Shown: piece by piece, positions 1 through 8,916 of the stretch | Numbering within the stretch: the stretch's first letter is position 1 | Layout: each line of letters opens with the position of its first letter | Origin: Prevotella sp. CAG:1185 | GTDB taxonomy: Bacteria > Bacteroidota > Bacteroidia > Bacteroidales > Bacteroidaceae | Reading direction: 5' to 3' | Assembly: GCA_000436695.1 (NCBI GenBank) | Contig: HF992630.1 | Location: 16,782 to 50,413 of the forward strand | DNA length: 33,632 nucleotides | Notes under the pieces: generated by a model | Databases searched by the model: none | Seen by the model: only the letters and a program-made list of their open reading frames with translations | Told to the model about the DNA's origin: nothing | Program-made: the position numbers and the translations under genes

Positions 1-2
1 AC

Positions 3-1109
3 GCACGTCTGAAAAATCTGTTGATTGATTTCAACGAGTTAAATCTCGACGAAACGCATCTTGAGAATAACGACATTATTGGCGACGCATATATGTATTT
101 GATTTCAAACTTTGCCAGCGAAGCAGGGAAAAAAGCTGGAGAATTTTTCACACCTGCTGAAGTTTCAACATTATTGGCAAAGCTGACAAAGAGCAAACCG
201 GGCGCACGCATCTGTGACCCAACTTGTGGTTCAGGATCATTGCTCATTAAGGCCGGAAAGGAAGTAGGAAACAGCAACTTCTCTCTTTATGGACAGGAAG
301 TAAACGGAAGCACTTGGGCCTTGGCCATGATGAACATGTTCTTGCACGGTTTCGACAACGCTGTAATAAGATGGGGCGACACATTACGCAATCCTAAATT
401 GAAAGAGAACGACCAACTGATGAAGTTCGACACAGTAGTAGCTAATCCCCCATTCTCTTTGGACAAATGGGGAGCTGACGAAGCAGCAAGTGACCCATAT
501 AACCGTTTTTGGCGAGGCATACCTCCAAAGAGCAAAGGCGACTGGGCTTTCATCTCACACATGATAGAGGTCGCTCAAGAAGGCAGTGGCAAAGTTGGTG
601 TCGTCATTCCTCACGGAGTGTTATTCCGCGGTGCGAGTGAGGGAAAAATACGCAAACACGTTATAGGCGAAAATCTGCTTGAAGCCGTTATAGGTCTTCC
701 TGCCAATCTGTTTTTCGGAACAGGCATTCCTGCTGCCATTGCTATTTTCAACAAAGGCAAACAAACTGACAATGTGCTGTTTATCGACGCCAGCCGTGAA
801 TATGAGGATGGGAAAAACCAGAACAAACTGCGCCCTGAAGATATTGATCACATTGTGTCTGTATATCGCCAATTTGCTTCAGGACAATTCAAGCCGGGAG
901 TTGTTGAAGACAAATACGCTTTCGTGGCAACACCAGCCGACATACAAGAGAACGACTACAACCTCAACATACCGCGATATGTCGACACATTTGAAGAAGA
1001 AGCCGAAGTGGATATCCCTGCCGTGCAGAAAGAAATTGACGCACTCGAAGCGGAGTTGGCTGAGGTACAGGCTAAGATGAAAGGATATTTAAAGGAGCTT
1101 GGATATTAA
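3..1109 (+). CDS. hsdM: Type I restriction-modification DNA methyltransferase (M subunit), 5'-partial
   Basis: This is the methylation subunit of a type I restriction-modification system. It transfers a methyl group from S-adenosylmethionine to an adenine in the site chosen by HsdS. The frame is open to the left edge; the TTG at 21 is internal, because codons 3-20 read through in the same frame. Counting from that TTG, the SAM-binding motif DPTCGSG is at residues 66-72 and the N6-adenine catalytic motif NPPF at 142-145. A FFTP segment (42-45) typical of the family lies before them. The C-terminus is a charged helix ending in a coiled-coil-like stretch. Family members are usually near 500 residues, so I infer that roughly 130-160 N-terminal residues lie outside the window. 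It is followed after 15 nt by the next gene of the same operon. Confidence 0.95.
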   Translation, partial: ARLKNLLIDFNELNLDETHLENNDIIGDAYMYLISNFASEAGKKAGEFFTPAEVSTLLAKLTKSKPGARICDPTCGSGSLLIKAGKEVGNSNFSLYGQEVNGSTWALAMMNMFLHGFDNAVIRWGDTLRNPKLKENDQLMKFDTVVANPPFSLDKWGADEAASDPYNRFWRGIPPKSKGDWAFISHMIEVAQEGSGKVGVVIPHGVLFRGASEGKIRKHVIGENLLEAVIGLPANLFFGTGIPAAIAIFNKGKQTDNVLFIDASREYEDGKNQNKLRPEDIDHIVSVYRQFASGQFKPGVVEDKYAFVATPADIQENDYNLNIPRYVDTFEEEAEVDIPAVQKEIDALEAELAEVQAKMKGYLKELGY

Positions 1110-1124
1110 ATATTTTTATTGATT

Positions 1125-1568
1125 ATGGAATTAGCAAGTTTGATTATTTCAATATGTGCATTATTATTGTCTGCTTTTACCTTTGTCATATATGACAGGA
1201 AAATAAAAAAGCAGAACTTAATATTGAATCAATACCAGATACTAAAAATTGATGAAGAAAATTTAAAGAAGAAATGTGCAAAAATATCTGGCACTATAAT
1301 AAGAGAAAACAGACAAATGCGAAAACTTGTAATTTCTAATGAAGGTTTAGCTTCTGCACATAATATTTGTATAACCGACATTCGGAACTTCAGAGGAATC
1401 AGCCTGACCGGAATGGCAAGTATTCCTTTTGAATTGTTAAATCCTGGTGAACATTTTGAGATACCATTTATGATATCAGAATCAACGCCCGATATCATAA
1501 ACGTTGAATACACATGGGATGATGACAATAAAGCCCATAATATTTACAAACAAAATTTGCAACTATAA
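1125..1568 (+). CDS. Small single-pass membrane protein in the hsd operon, unknown function
   Basis: I do not recognise a named family. The 147-residue product starts with one strongly hydrophobic helix (residues about 3-22, rich in L, I, S and A). A short basic and helical linker follows, then a soluble domain of alternating hydrophobic residues with a LNPGEHF turn and a VEYTWDDDN strand, suggesting a small beta-sandwich. I chose the ATG at 1125; a TTG at 1119 would add two residues but sits closer to the hsdM stop. The fic gene begins 2 nt after its stop, so translation is probably coupled. It is visibly more AT-rich than hsdM, like the other accessory genes here. Possible roles are a membrane-anchored effector, a membrane partner of Fic, or an unrelated passenger. 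Confidence 0.75.
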   Translation: MELASLIISICALLLSAFTFVIYDRKIKKQNLILNQYQILKIDEENLKKKCAKISGTIIRENRQMRKLVISNEGLASAHNICITDIRNFRGISLTGMASIPFELLNPGEHFEIPFMISESTPDIINVEYTWDDDNKAHNIYKQNLQL

Positions 1569-1570
1569 TT

Positions 1571-2950
1571 ATGACATATCTTGAACAATTATATAAAGAA
1601 TGGACGGCTTTGCAGCCGCTAAAACCGGAATACAGAAACAGGCTGGACCGGAAATTCATGTTGGAGTTCAACTACAACTCTAACCACATAGAAGGCAACA
1701 CACTGACATATGGTCAGACCGAGCTTCTGTTGTTTTTCGGCAAGGTGGTGGACGAAGCCAACATGAAAGATCTTGAAGAGATGAAGGCACACAATGTCTG
1801 TCTCAAGATGATACAGGAAGAAGCCGGCGACAGGAACAAGCCGCTGACCGAAACGTTCATACGCCAGCTTCATCATACGCTGCTGCGCGAGGATTACACG
1901 GTGTACAGCCAACAGCATGATGGTACACCCACATCTTACATAATCCACGCCGGCATTTATAAGACACGCCCCAATTCGGTTATCACACAGACAGGTGAGC
2001 GTTTTGAATATGCGTCACCCGAAGAGACTCCGGCTCTGATGAACGATCTCGTCAGTTGGTATAATGAAGCGGAGCAACAAGGCAATATGTCTCCTATAGA
2101 ACTTGCGTCGGTGTTCCACTACCGCTACATACGCATCCATCCGTTTGAAGACGGCAACGGACGCATCTCCCGTCTGCTTGTAAACTACATTCTTACACGT
2201 CATGGCTATCCCATGTTAGTTGTCAAGAGCAAGGACAAATCAAATTATCTTACGGCGCTAAACAGATGCGATGTTGTCGTAGGCCCTACTCCATCAGTCG
2301 GTGCCCATGCCGAAGCTGAACAGCTTGAACCGTTTATTACATACATGTCAAAATGTCTGGAACGTGCGCTGCTCATAAGTATAAAAGCAGCACGGGGAGA
2401 GAGCATTGAAGAGGAAGATGATTTTAAGAAACAAATCAAGTTGTTACAACAGATTGCTGAAAAAAAAGAAAATAATCGACAACACTTTGATTCTATAGAA
2501 AATAAAATTGATTTGTATAATAAATTGCTGATTCCATATTCACATAAGATGAAAGAAAAAATACAACCATCTTTCAATTTCTTTGAGGATATTGCATGCC
2601 GTTATTCCATAGGATTAAAACAATCAAATATTGATTACAACCATCAAAATCAAACATTAGATTCTGAATCTTTAACATATGAGGACAAGACAATGTGGAC
2701 TCAAGCAAAATCAATCAGTTTCTCTATCTCACTTAGCAAACCTAAGGCTGATTATGCGATGCAAAATGTATCTACTTGCCTAAGTGCCATTATCCAGTTT
2801 TTTGCACAAGGCTATATGTTTCACACTAAAAAATATGCTTATGGAACATATCCCGATACCAACGATATAAACCTCGCATTGGATTGGCATAAGCAGACAA
2901 TAATTAGTATTATAGAAAAAGCAATAAAAGATTATAACCCTGAAAATTAA
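1571..2950 (+). CDS. Fic-domain protein (probable AMPylase/nucleotidyl transferase) inside the hsd operon
   Basis: Fic enzymes usually transfer AMP, or another phosphate-containing group, from a nucleotide to a hydroxyl side chain of a target protein. The full catalytic motif HPFEDGNGRISR is at residues 190-201, with the catalytic His at 190. An inhibitory-helix motif of the form S-x-x-x-E-G lies N-terminal at 37-42 (SNHIEG), the class II arrangement in which the glutamate blocks ATP binding. Both active-site and autoinhibition parts therefore look intact. Residues 1 to about 280 form the Fic module. The remaining 180 residues are lysine- and asparagine-rich and not recognisable to me, and the DNA turns clearly more AT-rich at about 2410. 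That suggests a fusion or a replaced C-terminus. The gene starts 2 nt after the membrane-protein gene and ends 5 nt before hsdS. The target is unknown; its place suggests a role tied to the restriction system, but a passenger is possible. Confidence 0.92.
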   Translation: MTYLEQLYKEWTALQPLKPEYRNRLDRKFMLEFNYNSNHIEGNTLTYGQTELLLFFGKVVDEANMKDLEEMKAHNVCLKMIQEEAGDRNKPLTETFIRQLHHTLLREDYTVYSQQHDGTPTSYIIHAGIYKTRPNSVITQTGERFEYASPEETPALMNDLVSWYNEAEQQGNMSPIELASVFHYRYIRIHPFEDGNGRISRLLVNYILTRHGYPMLVVKSKDKSNYLTALNRCDVVVGPTPSVGAHAEAEQLEPFITYMSKCLERALLISIKAARGESIEEEDDFKKQIKLLQQIAEKKENNRQHFDSIENKIDLYNKLLIPYSHKMKEKIQPSFNFFEDIACRYSIGLKQSNIDYNHQNQTLDSESLTYEDKTMWTQAKSISFSISLSKPKADYAMQNVSTCLSAIIQFFAQGYMFHTKKYAYGTYPDTNDINLALDWHKQTIISIIEKAIKDYNPEN

Positions 2951-2955
2951 AAAAT

Positions 2956-4179
2956 ATGGCAAGCAGTGTTACTCCAGAAGGCTATAAAGATACAATATTA
3001 GGAGTTGTTCCGCAAGAATGGAATATTAGATGTTTAGGCGATCTTCTTTCAAGATGTACAAATGGGCTTACATATAATGTTTCCATATCTAACGGAATTC
3101 CTGTTACTCGTATTGAAACCATTTCAACAGGAGAAATAAATTATGCAAAAGTTGGACACATCCAAAATAGTGTTGGATATGAAGATTTCAGGATGCAAAA
3201 AGGAGATATTTTATATAGTCATATAAATAGTCTTTCTCAAATTGGGAAAGTTGCTTATTATAATGGTAAAAAAGAAATTTATCATGGAATGAATCTACTT
3301 TTACTTAGAGCTAACCAATGTCTTAACAAACAATATTTATACTATATGTTGTTAACTACATATATGAGACATATGGCCCAAGTTATAGCTAAACCTGCTG
3401 TAAATCAAGCTAGTATTAGTACAAGAGATTTGAAAAAAATAAAGATTCCTGTTCCACCACTTTCAGAGCAACAAAAGATAGCAGAAGTTTTAAGCACATG
3501 GGACAAAGCCATTGAAAAGCAATCGCAACTCATAGAAAAACTTGAATTGCGTAAAAAAGGATTAATGCAACAACTGCTCACAGGAAAGAAACGTTTACCT
3601 GGATTTAGCAGTGAATGGAAAACAATGAAATTGGGAGAACTATTCGATGAAAGGAATGAAACTAACATGCCTGCCCTTCCTTTACTTTCTATTACAGCTA
3701 ATAAAGGAATCATTCTTCAGACAGAATCGGAAAAGAAAAATACTTCAAACGATGACAAATCAAAATACAAAAGAATTTGTCCAAACGATATCGGATACAA
3801 TACTATGAGAATGTGGCAAGGACGATGTGCTCTATCTAAATTAGAAGGAATTGTAAGTCCTGCTTATACAATTATTATACCGCATAACAACATTAATCCG
3901 TATTACATGGAAATGTTGTTTAAACAGCCTTTTATGGTATATCGTTTTTGGACACATTCTCAAGGATTAGTAAATGACACATTAAATTGTAAATTTCCTT
4001 CATTTAGTCAAGTGAAAGTTATAATTCCTGATTTAAAAGAACAAAATGCTATAATAGAAATTCTTTTATCATGTGATACAGAAATAACATTAGCCAATCA
4101 GAGATTTGAATCATTACGTCAACAAAAAAAAGGTTTAATGCAAGTATTATTAACTGGGAAAAATAGAGTAATTAGATAA
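2956..4179 (+). CDS. hsdS: Type I restriction-modification specificity subunit
   Basis: HsdS chooses the bipartite DNA target and bridges HsdM and HsdR. The 407-residue protein has the classic two-half layout. Target-recognition domain 1 spans about residues 15-165, ending in PPLSEQQKIAEVL. A central conserved coiled-coil follows, ending in KKGLMQQLLTGKKR. Target-recognition domain 2 starts at about residue 220 with EWKTMKLGELF. A second coiled-coil ends in KKGLMQVLLTGKNR. The matching ends of the two halves are the internal repeat expected of the family. The target domains are strongly AT-rich compared with hsdM and hsdR, as often seen for exchanged specificity genes. Only one hsdS copy is visible, so shuffling by inversion cannot be judged from this window. 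The target sequence cannot be read from the protein. Confidence 0.95.
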   Translation: MASSVTPEGYKDTILGVVPQEWNIRCLGDLLSRCTNGLTYNVSISNGIPVTRIETISTGEINYAKVGHIQNSVGYEDFRMQKGDILYSHINSLSQIGKVAYYNGKKEIYHGMNLLLLRANQCLNKQYLYYMLLTTYMRHMAQVIAKPAVNQASISTRDLKKIKIPVPPLSEQQKIAEVLSTWDKAIEKQSQLIEKLELRKKGLMQQLLTGKKRLPGFSSEWKTMKLGELFDERNETNMPALPLLSITANKGIILQTESEKKNTSNDDKSKYKRICPNDIGYNTMRMWQGRCALSKLEGIVSPAYTIIIPHNNINPYYMEMLFKQPFMVYRFWTHSQGLVNDTLNCKFPSFSQVKVIIPDLKEQNAIIEILLSCDTEITLANQRFESLRQQKKGLMQVLLTGKNRVIR

Positions 4180-4181
4180 TT

Positions 4182-4802
4182 ATGGGAAATATTAAAATTA
4201 CACTAACTGAATTTATTAATTTTGTTAATAAGTCAGGAACAGCTAAAGCAACAGTTGTAAAAGCAGCCAAGAAAAGGAGAGAAACTGAAGATAATCCTTA
4301 TACTACTGATTATTGGTATGCCTTAAGAAATCGAATTATAGAATTCCATAAGAGGGGTAAAAATATTGATTTTTTAGATGGACTCATCAATTATATATGT
4401 GATGAAAAGAAGCCCAATTATGAAACTTTAATCAATGGATATAAAAAATTTCTTGGAAAGAAAAAAATTAAATATCTTACTCCAATAAGAAAGACATGGG
4501 TCATAGGAGATATTAGTATAGCCTTGAATCCAGAACTGATTTTAGAAATAAATAAGAAAATATATATCATAAAATTATATATGTCCGCAAAAGAGTCAAT
4601 GAACAAAAAACATGCTGATTTAATTCTAACTTTATTGGAACATGAAATGCGATCTAAAGTAGGAGGCGATGAACCTATTTTTGCAGTTTTAGAAGTTAAG
4701 ACAGGCAAATTATTTCCACAAAAGAAAAAAGATTTATTTTTATATCCTTTATTAAAGGGTGAAGCAAGAAGTTTTGAAATTCAATGGAAAGAATTAAAAT
4801 AA
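4182..4802 (+). CDS. Unrecognised 206-residue protein between hsdS and a HAD phosphatase gene
   Basis: I do not recognise a named family. The product has no signal peptide or membrane segment. It is basic, with an N-terminal helical region (TEFINFVNKSGTAKATVV at 8-25), a middle segment with DYWYALRNRIIEFHKRGK, and a C-terminal region of strands around NPELILEINKK, YIIKLYM and FAVLEVKTGKLF. The last looks superficially like the ExK strand of a PD-(D/E)XK nuclease (E-V-K in LEVKTG), but I cannot place the other active-site residues, so no function is assigned. The ATG is 2 nt after the hsdS stop, and the next gene starts 16 nt after its end, so it is an operon member. It is among the most AT-rich genes in the locus. 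Confidence 0.75.
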   Translation: MGNIKITLTEFINFVNKSGTAKATVVKAAKKRRETEDNPYTTDYWYALRNRIIEFHKRGKNIDFLDGLINYICDEKKPNYETLINGYKKFLGKKKIKYLTPIRKTWVIGDISIALNPELILEINKKIYIIKLYMSAKESMNKKHADLILTLLEHEMRSKVGGDEPIFAVLEVKTGKLFPQKKKDLFLYPLLKGEARSFEIQWKELK

Positions 4803-4818
4803 ATTTAAATCAAACATT

Positions 4819-5673
4819 ATGGCAAAGAAAAGACAAATAGTAGCACTTATATACGACTTTGACGGTACACTTTCTCCTGGAAATATGCAGGAATTCGGTT
4901 TTATACAAGCAATCGGAAAAGACAAAGTCGCTTTTTGGGAGAAAAATAAGAAACTGTCTGAAGAAAACGATGCCAATGGTATCCTTACTTATATGTTTTT
5001 GATGATAGAAGCGGCAAAAACAAATGGTATATCATTAAAACGAGAATCATTCAAACATTTTGGAGCAGATGTTGAATTATTTGAAGGTGTAAAGGAATGG
5101 TTTTCATTAATAAATGCTTACGGAAAATCTATAGGGCTGGATGTTAAACATTATATTAATTCCTCAGGTTTAAAAGAAATGATAGAAGGTACGCCTATTG
5201 CAAAAGAATTTGAAAACATCTATGCCTGTTCATTTCTTTACAACGTTGACGGCATTGCTTATTGGCCAGCTGTAGCAATAGACTATACAGCCAAAACGCA
5301 ATTCCTTTTTAAAATAAACAAAGGAATAAGAGAAGTGAGCGACAACAAAAAAATAAATCAATATATACCTGAAAAAGAACGTCCTGTTCCATTTTCCCAC
5401 ATGATTTACTTTGGAGATGGCGATACAGACATTCCTTGTATGAAAATGGTCAAAGAACATGGCGGACATTCAATAGCGGTATACGCAAACAGTGCAAAAA
5501 AAGCCACCGCTTTACAACTAATTAAAGATAATAGGGTAAATTTTGTATGTCCAGCAGATTACCGCGCAGGTAAAGAAATAAATATGGTTGTCAAACGCAT
5601 TTTAGACAAAATAAAAGCTGATTATGAATTTCAACGTTTATTAGATTTGCATCAACGTAAAGCAGTAAAATAA
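4819..5673 (+). CDS. HAD-superfamily hydrolase (probable phosphatase) in the hsd operon
   Basis: This is a haloacid dehalogenase-fold enzyme, expected to remove phosphate from a small molecule, nucleotide or protein in the cytoplasm. Motif I is DFDGT at residues 13-17, with D13 as the likely nucleophile and D15 as the likely acid/base. A motif II candidate is the serine pair in YINSSG (115-116). The Mg-binding motif IV is clear as GDGDTDIP at 199-206. A cap of about 90 residues sits between motifs I and II, rich in aromatic and charged residues. All catalytic parts appear intact in 284 residues. It follows the 206-residue unknown gene by 16 nt and precedes hsdR by 6 nt. The substrate is unknown; a phosphatase in one operon with a Fic enzyme invites the idea of paired modification and removal, but nothing in the sequence proves it. 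Confidence 0.88.
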   Translation: MAKKRQIVALIYDFDGTLSPGNMQEFGFIQAIGKDKVAFWEKNKKLSEENDANGILTYMFLMIEAAKTNGISLKRESFKHFGADVELFEGVKEWFSLINAYGKSIGLDVKHYINSSGLKEMIEGTPIAKEFENIYACSFLYNVDGIAYWPAVAIDYTAKTQFLFKINKGIREVSDNKKINQYIPEKERPVPFSHMIYFGDGDTDIPCMKMVKEHGGHSIAVYANSAKKATALQLIKDNRVNFVCPADYRAGKEINMVVKRILDKIKADYEFQRLLDLHQRKAVK

Positions 5674-5679
5674 TCAATT

Positions 5680-8600
5680 ATGTTTCAAGAGGGCATTTCA
5701 TTCAAAGAAGACCATATAAGCCAGATACCGGCTTTGCAGATGTTGCAGAAACTTGGTTATGAATACCTTACTCCCGACGAAGCTTTGGCTATGCGCGGCG
5801 GCAAGATGTCGAACGTACTGCTGGAAGACGTGCTGCGCAACCAGCTGAGACGCATCAACTCTATAAGGGTGAACAGAAACAAAGAAGAACTGTTTTCTGA
5901 ACAAAACATCGAGAACGGGGTGCTCGCTATGCGCAACATCCCTATGGGCGAAGGATATCTGAGCGGCAACGAGGCTGTATATAATATGCTGACGCTGGGC
6001 AAAACATTCGAACAAAGCATTGACGGCGACAAAAAAAGCTACACCATGAGGTATATTGACTGGGAACACCCAGAACGAAACGTATTTCATGTAACAGAAG
6101 AATTTGCCGTGATGCGCACCGGCAGCTCTGACACCTACCGCCCGGACATTGTGCTATTTGTAAACGGAATTCCACTTGTCGTGATAGAATGCAAGCGCCC
6201 TGACATAAAGGGAGCGTGCAACCAGGCCATATCGCAACATCTGCGCAATCAAAAGGACGACGGCATACGTGGGCTTTATGTCTACAGCGCATTGCTTTTA
6301 GGAATAGGCAACAGTTACGGAACATACGCAACAACAGGAACTCCGGCAAAGTTCTGGAGCAAATGGAAAGAGATGTTTCTCTCACAGGAAGACGAAGACA
6401 TCTACACAGCACAGTTGCATGACTTGGTGAATAAGCCTTTGGAAGATGCAAAGAAAGAGCGCCTGTTCGGAGAGCGTTTCCGCTACGTGCGCGCCTATTT
6501 CGACGCAATGGAGCAAGAAGAGATACTGCCGACAGAACAAGACAAATATCTTTACGGCTTATGCAGACCAAAGAGGCTGCTTGAGCTGATACACAACTTC
6601 ACCATCTACGACGGAGGCATAAAGAAACTGGCACGCTATCAGCAATTTTTCACGGTGAAAGAAATCATAGTACGCATAAAACCAATTAATAACGGAAAGC
6701 GACATGGCGGCGTGGTATGGCATACACAAGGAAGCGGCAAATCGCTTACGATGGTGATGCTGGCGCAAGCCATAGCACAAGAAAAACAAATACAAAATCC
6801 GAGAATTGTTATGGTGACCGACCGTACCGACCTTGACAGCCAGATAACAAAGACCTTCAAGAAATGTGGACGCGATGTTGTAAATGCCACAACAGGATCT
6901 GTATTAGTAGAACTACTTGAAAGCGGAACTGATGCCGTGATAACAACAATAATCAATAAATTTGAGACTGCCGTAAAACGGATGAAGCACCCGCTTATCG
7001 ATCCAAATATTTTCATTCTTATAGACGAAGCTCACCGCAGCCAGTATAAAGAAATGGCAATAAAGATGGACAAGGTGCTGCCAAATGCCTGCAAGATAGC
7101 CTTTACTGGCACACCACTGATGAAGAAAGAGAAGAACACGGCAAGAACATTCGGCGGAATAATACGCCCTGTGTATACAGTGCGCCAAGCTGTGGAAGAC
7201 GGCGCGGTGGTGCCGTTGCTCTACGAAGGACGTATTGTGCCACAAACGGTACATGAAGGAGCCATAGACGATTTCTTCACAAAGGTATGTGAAAATCTAA
7301 ATGAATATCAGACAGTAGACCTTAAAAAGAAATATTCGCGCACGGATTTTGTCAACCAGACAGAACAACGTGTGTACTCAATAGCATGGAATGTATCTGA
7401 ACACTTCAGGGACAACTGGCAGGGAACAAAGTTTAAGGCAATGCTCGTAACACCGCGCAAAGCCATAGCCGTGCTATATAAGAAGTATCTGGACGAAATC
7501 GGCATGGTATCGTCTGAAGTACTAATAACACCGCCTGACACCCGTGAGGGTGAAGAAACACCATACGGCAACACTTCTGAAGAGGTAAAAGAATATTGGA
7601 AAAAAATGATGGACGAACACGGCACGCCCAAAAAGTATCAGGATAATCTCATTTCACGGTTCAAAAATCAGGAACAACCTGAGATAATGATTGTTGTAGA
7701 CAAACTTCTGACCGGCTTCGATGAGCCTAAAGTGGTTGTGATGTATCTTGACCGTAAATTAAACGGACACACACTGCTCCAAGCTGTAGCACGAGTTAAC
7801 AGAGTGTGTGATGATAAAGAATTCGGGTATATTATCGACTATTACGGCGTTCTTAAAGAACTTGATGAAGCTTTAGAGCTTTATTCAGACTATGACGAAG
7901 AAGAACGACAAGAAATTCAAAATACAATGCCGTCGGTAAGCACAGAGATTGAAAAACTGCCTCAAAAATATTCAAACCTGTGGGACATGTTCAAGGACAT
8001 TGCAAACAAACATGATTTAGAAGCATACGCACAGTCTTTGCGCATGGAAGACCGCAGACAGGAGTTTTACGAACGGCTTACGGCTTATGCCTCATGCCTG
8101 AAAATAGCACTTTCGACAAGAGATTTTCATGAAAAAACAAGTGAGGATGAAATAAGACGTTATAAAGACGACCTGAACATGTTTGTGAAACTGCGTTCGG
8201 CTGTTCAGTTGCGCTTTTCTGACAAGATTGACTACAAACAATATGAAAGTCAGATTCAGAAGCTGATAAACCGTCATGTAGAAAGTGGCGCAGTAAAAAA
8301 GATTACAGATCTGGTCAACATATTCGATACAGAAGCTTTTGAGCAGGAAGTTGAAAAGGTGGTGGGAACTGCCGCCAAGGCAGATACGATAGCCTCACGC
8401 ACCAGCAAATACATAACAGAGAATATGGATACCGACCCTGTGTTTTACAAGAAGTTTTCACAATTGCTGAAAGAAACTATTGAAGAATATGAGCAAGGAC
8501 GCATAAGCGAACTTGAATATCTAAAACGTGTGCAGAAATACAAAGATGACGTATTGGCACATACAGACAACGATATTCCGGCAGAGCTGCAATATAACAA

Positions 8601-8916
8601 TGCAGCGAAGGCATATTATGGTATCATATCCGAGACGTATCGTAGATTATTTGGTGACAATGGTCTGGACACAAACAGCATGGCCTTAGACACCACACGT
8701 AAATTTGACGAAATAATAAACAGCACACTGATTATTGACGGAAATACATTGGTGGACTGGCAGACAAAGTCAGACATAATCGGACGTATGAAGATAGAAC
8801 TTGAAGATTATCTGATAGACAACGTTAAACGTAAATATGATCTGAAGTTTCCTTTTGACGATATGGATATTATTATTGACGGATGCGTGGATGTTGCGAA
8901 ATTATGGACAAAATAA
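5680..8916 (+). CDS. hsdR: Type I restriction enzyme, DNA-translocating endonuclease (R subunit)
   Basis: HsdR pulls DNA using ATP and cuts it at a distance when the target is unmethylated. The 1,078-residue length fits the family. The nuclease domain carries a PD-(D/E)XK site with D156 (RPDIVLF) and E170-C-K172 (VIECKRP). The helicase motor follows: Walker A GSGKS at 351-355, DRTDLD at 381-386, Walker B DEAH at 449-452, FTGTP at 475-479, and in lobe 2 LLTGFDEPK and a QAVARVNR motif VI. A long helical C-terminus, thought to contact HsdM, follows. No frameshift or missing catalytic residue is visible, so restriction activity should be intact. Codon use is less AT-rich than in hsdS and the inserted genes. 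The gene overlaps the downstream metallopeptidase gene by 13 nt. Confidence 0.97.
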   Translation: MFQEGISFKEDHISQIPALQMLQKLGYEYLTPDEALAMRGGKMSNVLLEDVLRNQLRRINSIRVNRNKEELFSEQNIENGVLAMRNIPMGEGYLSGNEAVYNMLTLGKTFEQSIDGDKKSYTMRYIDWEHPERNVFHVTEEFAVMRTGSSDTYRPDIVLFVNGIPLVVIECKRPDIKGACNQAISQHLRNQKDDGIRGLYVYSALLLGIGNSYGTYATTGTPAKFWSKWKEMFLSQEDEDIYTAQLHDLVNKPLEDAKKERLFGERFRYVRAYFDAMEQEEILPTEQDKYLYGLCRPKRLLELIHNFTIYDGGIKKLARYQQFFTVKEIIVRIKPINNGKRHGGVVWHTQGSGKSLTMVMLAQAIAQEKQIQNPRIVMVTDRTDLDSQITKTFKKCGRDVVNATTGSVLVELLESGTDAVITTIINKFETAVKRMKHPLIDPNIFILIDEAHRSQYKEMAIKMDKVLPNACKIAFTGTPLMKKEKNTARTFGGIIRPVYTVRQAVEDGAVVPLLYEGRIVPQTVHEGAIDDFFTKVCENLNEYQTVDLKKKYSRTDFVNQTEQRVYSIAWNVSEHFRDNWQGTKFKAMLVTPRKAIAVLYKKYLDEIGMVSSEVLITPPDTREGEETPYGNTSEEVKEYWKKMMDEHGTPKKYQDNLISRFKNQEQPEIMIVVDKLLTGFDEPKVVVMYLDRKLNGHTLLQAVARVNRVCDDKEFGYIIDYYGVLKELDEALELYSDYDEEERQEIQNTMPSVSTEIEKLPQKYSNLWDMFKDIANKHDLEAYAQSLRMEDRRQEFYERLTAYASCLKIALSTRDFHEKTSEDEIRRYKDDLNMFVKLRSAVQLRFSDKIDYKQYESQIQKLINRHVESGAVKKITDLVNIFDTEAFEQEVEKVVGTAAKADTIASRTSKYITENMDTDPVFYKKFSQLLKETIEEYEQGRISELEYLKRVQKYKDDVLAHTDNDIPAELQYNNAAKAYYGIISETYRRLFGDNGLDTNSMALDTTRKFDEIINSTLIIDGNTLVDWQTKSDIIGRMKIELEDYLIDNVKRKYDLKFPFDDMDIIIDGCVDVAKLWTK

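Noticed and set aside
2956..4179. Phase-variable hsdS by inversion
   Set aside because: No second hsdS copy, inverted repeat pair or recombinase gene is present in the window.
5942..6571. A 209-codon - strand frame inside hsdR
   Set aside because: It is a shadow of a conserved hsdR coding region; the amino acid content (many C, R, L) is typical of an antisense frame.
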